From assembly GCA_017893485.1 (NCBI GenBank), contig CM030362.1, forward strand, positions 39,092,984 through 39,156,983: 64,000 nucleotides of DNA. The letters are read 5' to 3'. Under the pieces are notes generated by a model. That model saw only the letters and a program-made list of their open reading frames with translations. It was not told the DNA's origin and did no database searches. The first letter of the stretch is position 1. Every line of letters begins with the position of its first letter. This DNA comes from Hemerocallis citrina (lineage: Eukaryota; Streptophyta; Magnoliopsida; Asparagales; Asphodelaceae). Below are positions 57,791 to 64,000 of this stretch, in pieces. A program made the position numbers and the translations under genes.

Positions 57791-59362
57791 ATAAATTAAA
57801 ATTGAAATAAAAATGTGGGAAAATTCCTAGAAATTATCTAGTCTTCATGAAATAAATTTCTATAACTTTTGATGAAATGTAATTAAAAATCCGAGACTAT
57901 TTTTCAAGAAAAGACTTATTTTAATTATTAACTTAAATTGTCTTTTAGATAAAGAAAATTAAATGGATTGTTTTAAGGAATTTAAAATTGAGATTTTGTA
58001 ATGAGAAATTTGAAAAGTGTGAATTGTGAAACTAAGTGAAATTGTGAATTGTGAAATTAGTATGGATTAAAATAAAGATTAAGAGAATTATGTGAAAATA
58101 TGAACTAGTGAATGTGACATGTTAGAAGAAGTGAATTTTAATTATTTACGCATGAGATTGTACTTGAAAATTGAAATTAGATGACATGATGAGTTATGAA
58201 GAGCATTATGAATATGAATACATGAATACTATGAATATGAAATGTGAATTATGATTAATCATGAAAGAGGACTTTATGAGTATGAAAACTCGGTGTTGTA
58301 ATTATGAGTTGAAATTAAGAACTAGGGTGTAGCTAAGCCTCATACCGGCAATGAAAGAAATGTTGAAATGATATTTGAAATGAAAAGATCAAGATTTAGG
58401 TCATATGAAATGAATGAATAAGACCGGTATAGTGGGAGTGCTAACCCTAAGGGATTGATTTTGTTCATGATTCAATTAAACTAAAGATTAGATACATAGT
58501 GAAGATGTGACGAAAGTAAGAGAAAAACATTGAGTATGAGGACCATTGAATTGGCGGTGTGAGAGTATTCACAGGATGTCCCATGATGCGCCATGAGCAG
58601 GACGTGGATACTGCTCCAGAGTACCGTCCCGGTGGCGATGCTCGTAGGGTGTTTGGCGACTGTGGGTGATGTCATGTTTATAGTAGGAGGTGAATTACCA
58701 CAAGTTGCTTGCATGAGGAGTCATGTGTCAGTGCGTTGGGATTCTCTCCAGTACGCCTAGACATGAGTTCGTAGTTCATAGAACATCTAGGACACTTACC
58801 GTAGTTACAGAAGTAGATTAAGTCATGGCGAGGGATTGAACCCTGCAAGATGAAGAACGGTTAAGGGCTTGCCCTTGGACCTATGTAGTATAGGCTGCAT
58901 AGACTCTGAACAAGTGCGCATTAGTGTCATATAACATAAATAATTGCATTAAGGATTAAGTGCACATTCACAACACGACATCAATAGGATAGTCCTCTTA
59001 CCTTTGTTTGTGAACAAGTTTGTGGTTTGTTAAGTGTTGAGAATCGTTATACTGTTTTCGGTATAAAGAGGATGGCCGTGTATAATATTTTGTCAGTTGA
59101 ATGAACTGACGTGCCTACAGTTTCTATGCAGGGTAAAGCACTTGAAAGAAAAAGGACTAAGGAGGAATTGATGCGTAAAGATTATTCAAGTGTTGTTGTA
59201 TTTCATTCATTGTTGTAAAATTGCTTCCGCTGTATAAGTGTTAATGTAAATGTAACTCTGATGTAAAGTAAAGTTTTAATTTCCTTGTAAAATTGTACGA
59301 AGTGAAGTGAAAAGATCCTGTGGAACTCGAATTCAGCCTGTTTTGGAATTCGGGATGTTACA

Positions 59363-59770
59363 ACAAGCCCGTTCTCAATCCTGTAAATTAAGAGGACCCA
59401 CACAAATATTACACTTTTGTCCATTCTCAAAACGATAAAAATGTAGGACTTAAGATTTGTAATAAGTATAAAATGCCAAACAGATTTAAATTAGGTGTGG
59501 GAACGGCTACACTTAAGCGACACTTAGATAAATGCATATCCGAATTATCGCAAGACACGCTAACATAACAAAAGATCTATGATCGGTCACGTAGATAGCC
59601 ATAACTACAATCACGATACCGTTCGTAGGGAAATGATTTTATTAGTAATTAAGGTTGAATTACCTTTTTCGTATGCCGAAAGTAAGAATCTATAGAGTTT
59701 TAACCGAACCTCATTAAACCTCCATTAGAAACGAATTGCTATGAATGTGGTTAAGGGAGATGTAAATAAG
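59363..59770 (+). pseudogene. hAT transposase remnant, BED finger and following region
   Basis: Readable pieces include LKICNKYKMPNRFKLGV and ATLKRHLDKC, the end of a BED zinc finger, then NHDTVREMILLVIKVELPFSYAE, which matches the DAYSLEEPER/RICESLEEPER-type segment before the catalytic domain. Stops and shifts are frequent and the catalytic region is absent. Confidence 0.65.
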
Positions 59771-59853
59771 TCCACGAAGAGGCTAAGGAGATGTTAGTTG
59801 CAACATTGACATCACTAAATTGTAGAATTTTTTTGACATCCGATGGTTGGATA

Positions 59854-60075
59854 TCTATATAATCTATATAATAAAACACAAAGAAAGCTATCAAGTGGCT
59901 CTCCTTCAATCCCCCCAAAAATTAAAGGCTCAGATCTAACCTTACAAAACATATTTTTCCCCCCAAAAGTTTTCCCCCAAAACTCAAATTCAAATCTCCC
60001 ACCCAAAACAACTCCTATATTTATTTAATTATTTCTCTCTCTCTCACTCACTCACTCTCTCTCTCTCTTTCTTCT
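59854..60075 (+). repeat. Possible Helitron 5' end and second copy of the 1-120 repeat
   Basis: ATCTATATAATCTATATAATAAAACAC after an A is like some plant Helitron starts. 59934-60060 matches the reverse complement of 1-120. It ends in a CT-rich run (60031-60075). No CTAG-hairpin end could be paired with it. Confidence 0.4.
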
Positions 60076-60229
60076 ATTCAAAAAATTAAGAAAATAATTT
60101 TTTTTTAAAATAAAAAACTAAAAAAATTAAAAATTAAAAACTTTAAAAATAAATCAAAAAAAAATCAGTTTGCTGAGTTCAGGCAAACTACTGTAAAAAT
60201 AAATCAGAGAGGTGAAGGCGACGTATCAA

Positions 60230-62448
60230 GGCTGAACTACTGTAACATCATCCTCATTCCCAAGTGTGAGGGGGCCAACTCTGTTTCTAAGTTCAGGCCA
60301 ATCAGTTTGCTCAACTGCTCCTTTAAGATTTTCACCAAACTGCTGGCAAATCATCTATCGCCGATATTACACTCTCTAGTTTCCTCTTCCCAAAGTGCTT
60401 TCTTGAAAGGTAAGTCCACGATAGATTGTTTTGTTGTCGCACATGAAGCAATCAATTTATGCTGCAGGCGGCACTCCGACACCCTTCTCTTTAAAATTGA
60501 CTTTGCTAAGGCATTCGACACAGTCAATTGGGATTTCCTAGACCAGCTCCTAGTCGCTAGAGGTTTTGGCCAGTCCTAGTGCAGATGGATTCATATGATA
60601 TTGAGGACAGCAACATCCTCAATCCTCATAAATGGTGAAGGAGGTCGTTATATTAACTCAAAGAGAGGTTTGAAACAGGGCGATCCACTCTCACCAATGC
60701 TCTTCATCTTGGTTGTGGATGTACTAGCTCAAATGCTCCAAAGTGGTCGCCGAAATGAAATCTTCTCTCCACTGCCAGTCAGAGGCTCAATCGCAAACCT
60801 GTCAGTGCTGCAGTTTGCAGATGATACATTGCTTTTTTGCAAGGGCGATGAAGATGAGGTCATTAACCTTAAATTAGCACTGCAACTGTTTGCTAATATC
60901 TCTGGTCTTGCTATCAATTTTGATAAATCATCCTTAGTATATTTTGGACGGTCTAAAATGAAACTCCAAGCTTTCTCAACTATCCTTGGATGCAAAGAGG
61001 AGAAGTTGCCCCTTAAATATCTTGGTATGCCTCTTGCTTCTACTAAGCTCAGCAAACAATACTGGCAACCGCTGCTCCTTAAGATTCAGCGGAGGCTCTC
61101 AATGTGGAAGGGTAAAATGCTATCGAGAGGTGGCAGATTGGTTCTTATAAATTCCGTGCTTAGTGCCCTGCCGGTTTACTACGCCTCTTTCTTTAAGCTA
61201 CCCTTTTGGGTTATCAGGAAAATTGATCAGCTACGCAGTAGATTCTTCTGGTGTGGCACAGATACTGATATCAGAGGCATTGCTAGCGTGCAGTGGGCAC
61301 GGATCTGTCAACCGAAAGAACAAGGAGGCCTGGGGATCCTTGATTTAAAGGTGTTCAATGAAGCTCTCCTGATGAAGTGGTGGTGGAATTTGCTTGCATC
61401 CGATTCCCTGCCAAGCCAAACTCTCCGAAGCCTGTATCAACGCAGTGATTCAAACCAACTGATATGTCCTTCTACTTCCTCTTGCTTCTGGAAGGGTATT
61501 TACCCGCTGAAAGACCAATTCCTTAGTAACATCAATTGGAGCCTTGGTAAGGGTACGCTCATCAACTTTTGGACATCCAAATGGATCCATGGAGCCAGCA
61601 TTTCTTCCCTATTCCCAACCCTGACTGCTGCGGCATGGAATTCTGAAGCTGACATTCTATCGCAGGGATCTTGGTCAGATGGCTCTTGGAACTGGCAGCC
61701 GAGACTTAATTGTGTCCTAACTGAATCAATGAGAGAGGACAAACTGCGCCTGCTTGAGTTGCTTGCAGATTTCCAACCCACAGCTTCTGAAGATCAACCA
61801 TCCTGGCGACTGACTGCATCCTCTATTTATACTGTTAAGTCGGCTTATAACTTCTTCATCATGGCTGGCCTCTGTTCCCCTTATTACACTGCTACTTGGT
61901 CCTCGCCTGCCCCGCTCAAATGCAAGGTGTTCATATGGTTGCTAAGTTGGAACAAGCTCAACTCGAAGGAATTTCTTCACTCTAAGGGTTGGTCGGGCGA
62001 CACTACATGCACAGCTTGTGCATGTCCTGTTGAATCGACCTTTCATATCTTTTTTGAATGCCCAGTTGCTGTTGCAACTTGGAAACACTTCACCGATATG
62101 CTCAATATCCATAACATGCCCCATCATATACACGAGTGCTTCACGACCTGGTGTTTTGGAACTCATAATCACAGATTCACTTGGCATCTTTTAACTGTCT
62201 CAGTTTGCTGGAGTTTGTGGCTTGCTAGAAATCAACGCACTTTTACTTCTAAGGCCGTGCAAGCAAAGGACATTATTACTAATGCAATTTTTTCTTTTCG
62301 TTCTTGGATAGATGGGATGGACAGCGGGAAAAAGAAGGCAAAGCTGCTGAACGAGATGGAATTAGCAGGTGTGCAAGATGCTCTTTTAAAGCAAGCACTC
62401 ATTCGGGTTGATCAGTTGGATAGCGACGAGGGGAGTTGTTCGGCCTAG
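60230..62448 (+). pseudogene. LINE-C ORF2 fragment: reverse transcriptase and zf-RVT
   Basis: A 5'-truncated LINE of a different family from A and B. The frame opens at LNYCNIILIPKCEGAN and carries RPISLLNCSFKIFTKL, KIDFAKAFDTVNWDFL, RGLKQGDPLSPMLF, the catalytic motif as FADD (LQFADDTLLFC), LKYLGMPLAST, MLSRGGRLVLINSVL, and zf-RVT (PLKCKVFIWLLSWNKL, CTACACPVESTFHIFFECP). The only stop is TAG at 60577-60579, where Trp is expected after GFGQS. From 60580 to the natural TAG at 62446-62448 the frame is open, so this copy is younger than LINE-A or B. The endonuclease and ORF1 are absent. Confidence 0.88.
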
Positions 62449-62755
62449 CCTTGCAGTTCAGTGTTGGTTTTATGTGGATGATTGTTATTTTTGATCTTTT
62501 GAACTCATAGTTTTGATAACTCTGCTGATGTAACTGGCAATTACTTTTTGACTGTCTGTTTGGAGGTTTTTTATACGAGTTACCTGCTGTTGATGGAGAA
62601 GGGGGATGAGATCATGTTTTTGTATCTAGTAGAGGAGTACGACAGAAGTCCGCTGCCCTCTCTACGACACAAATACATGCTATCTCAAACCTAGACCCAT
62701 CTAGTGACTCGTTTTATCTTTAGAAACCTCTATTCAGATTGTTTTTGTAATAGTG
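62449..62755 (+). other. LINE-C 3' untranslated region
   Basis: Follows the ORF2 stop. It lacks the TTCATTAATGA and TGAC..GTCA features of LINE-A and B. No poly-A or target duplication was seen before the LTR at 62756. Confidence 0.5.
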
Positions 62756-63512
62756 TGATGCGGTTTGTTTTTGGTCGCAGTGTGGATGCACCAGGTGCGA
62801 GTTCGGACTCGATTTGTAACGAGGGAAGAGTGCGGCACGGGACGACGAGCGGGGGGCTCGCTTCGGCGCTGGAGGATCGGCTCGGATGGCCTCGCCTCGA
62901 GTACCTGCAGACGGTCCTGAAACACCGGGTTTTATCCCGGCGGCGGACCCTCCGACGATCTAGTCAGTCTCTGTGAGAGAGTAGCAATAACTAGAGGAAT
63001 TTAGGTGGCAAGGATTGATTACCTGAAAAGGTGGGTGAGGGTCTGGTATTTATAGGGAATTCCAACCGGGTTTGGATCCGCTTGGGGGCCGGGTCTGAAC
63101 CCGAAAGCCCATGGGCCTGACGTGGCAGGAGGCCCAGGGGGTTTAGGGCTGACGTGGCAGTACCAAGAGTGGTATAGGGCTGACGTGGTAAAGCCCTTGG
63201 TGGTATTTGGAGCTGACATGGCTGATCATGGGGCCCCTGTGCCTCTGGGAGAATCGGATGGCCTAGGTTGTGCCAGGTCGTCTTCATTCTTTACCAGGCT
63301 GGGTGGACGGCCCGTGGGGGTGTCGTGGATCGGAGGCCGAGGGCCATCGAGACTCGTCGGATACGAGGAGACTAGGTCTGTGGGGGTGAACTTAGGGCTC
63401 GGTGCCGACCCTGCAGGGGTTCGAAGCCGAGCCAAATTGCTGTTTTTCTCATTTTTGAGCGAGAGCTGTACTGGGCCCTGGTTGGGCCCCAGGCCATTTT
63501 TACCCTACCACA
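62756..63512 (-). repeat. 3' LTR of the second gag-only-family element
   Basis: Reversed, it starts TGTGGTAGGG and ends GCATCA, 757 bases. The TATA box TATAAATA lies near 63053-63046. The leader hairpin is at 62922-62941 (CGCCGGG/CCCGGTG on minus, one G-U pair). It is clearly diverged from the copies at 29.4 and 38.4 kb. Confidence 0.92.
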
Positions 63513-63559
63513 CAAGCCCCCCACTCCTGCAGGAGTGCGGGAGTTAGCCGTGGAGGAGT

Positions 63560-64000
63560 GTCTATGGTCATGGAAATGGGATGGCGAATCGCTGGGCCTT
63601 CCTGAGAAGATTACTGTGGTGCCAGACCGAATCTCGAGCTGGCGAGGGATTATGGGTCGGCAAGGATGATGGCGAGCCGTTGTGTCTTCCTGAGAATAGT
63701 ACCCTAGTGCGGGACCGAACCCCGTGCTGGCGATGGATTATGGGCCGGCAAGGGTGATGGCGAGCCGTTGCATCTTCCGGAGAAGAGTACCCTGGTGCCA
63801 GACCGAACCTCGCGCTGGCGAGAGATTATGGGTCGGCAAGGGTGATGGCGAGCCTTTGTGTCTTCCGAAGAAGAGTACCCTGGTGCGAGACCGAATCTCG
63901 TGCTGGCGAGGGATTATGGGCCGGCAAGGGTGATGGCGAGCCGTTGCGTCTTCCGGAGAAGAGTACCCTGGTGCCAGACCGAACCTCGTGCTGGCGAGGG
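63560..64000 (-). repeat. Tandem array, about 88-bp units, partial
   Basis: About five units of GGCGAGCCGTTG.GTCTTCC, AGAGTACCCTGGTGCCAGACCGAA, CTCGTGCTGGCGAGGGATTATGG. It is related to the reversed 89-bp array at 37041-38290, without its strict two-variant alternation, and runs out of the window. Confidence 0.88.

Larger units (their letters stand above)
56208..59362 (+). mobile_element. Solo LTR, 3155 bp, with ACAAG target duplication
   Basis: It begins TGTAATACCCTAATTC and ends CGGGATGTTACA, flanked by ACAAG at 56203-56207 and 59363-59367. It has the same organisation as the Tekay LTR, including the AGTCATGGCGAGGGATTGAACC segment near 58823 and a TATA box at about 56750, but is clearly diverged and lacks the AGTCGACT motifs. 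It contains a SINE-like insert. No internal sequence. Confidence 0.92.
55020..59830 (+). mobile_element. Decayed autonomous hAT transposon split by a solo LTR (approximate limits)
   Basis: The left end TAAGGGTGGCATCGGGGCTGG and the following GC-rich ACCGGTC-type sequence resemble hAT termini. Coding remnants lie on both sides of the solo LTR: 55995-56207 (acidic leader, EETFRNFDSIPDFNDIP) and 59363-59770. No right terminus was found; a Helitron-like end starts near 59854 and may have removed it. Confidence 0.55.
62756..64000 (-). mobile_element. Second gag-only-family LTR element, minus strand, cut by window end
   Basis: A complete LTR (62756-63512) is followed by the reversed polypurine tract (CAAGCCCCCCACTCC, 63513) and the 3' tandem array. 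The body and 5' LTR lie beyond 64000. Same family as 29383-39194. Confidence 0.9.

Overview
The window looks like nuclear DNA of a flowering plant, probably a eudicot. The reasons are spliced genes with GT-AG introns, plant-type chromovirus and L1 retroelements, Helitrons ending in a palindrome plus CTAG, PIF/Harbinger, hAT and Mutator elements, and a plant F-box gene. I cannot name the species. Most of the 64 kb is nested transposable elements. Only one gene, the F-box gene, looks like an ordinary host gene.

Layout. (1) 121-13706: an old Mutator-like (MULE) block. A spliced Ulp1-type cysteine protease gene lies on + (213-7682) and a FAR1-type MULE transposase gene on - (13173-9031). Both are damaged. 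Introns and spacer are filled with TTGCTAT/TGCAGTTGC repeats, and a 3.8-kb solo LTR sits in intron 2 of the protease gene. A 47-bp inverted repeat brackets the block. (2) 14043-14364: a small Helitron. (3) 15452-39808: a 5'-truncated L1 LINE (LINE-A) with a 14-bp target duplication. It was split first by an 11-kb Tekay/Del-like Ty3 chromovirus (17035-28063), then by a 9.8-kb gag-protease-only LTR element (29383-39194) that carries a four-exon antisense gene and an 89-bp tandem array. (4) 40033-40743: a hAT MITE. (5) 41419-52453: a two-exon F-box gene whose single 9.9-kb intron holds a nested Helitron cluster, a Harbinger MITE and a nearly full-length second LINE (LINE-B), itself split by a Mutator MITE. 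(6) 53.6-59.8 kb: a second Harbinger MITE, more Helitrons and a decayed hAT transposon split by a 3.15-kb solo LTR carrying a tRNA-derived SINE-like insert. (7) 60.2-62.7 kb: a third, unrelated 5'-truncated LINE. (8) 62756-64000: the 3' LTR and repeat array of a second gag-only element on the minus strand, cut by the window edge.

How it fits together. The order of insertion can be read from target duplications. LINE-A is older than both LTR elements within it. LINE-B entered the F-box intron before its Mutator MITE. Helitron H5 was later hit by a Harbinger MITE and by Helitron H6. The F-box reading frame stays open through a phase-0 splice despite the inserted DNA. The most unusual items are a compensated hairpin shared by the three LTRs of the gag-only family, the antisense gene with its own TATA box inside that family, Harbinger MITEs built from repeated hairpin cassettes, and paired AGTCGACT palindromes recurring in two different LTR families. 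All splice sites, domain calls and family names come from reading the sequence; no database search was possible.
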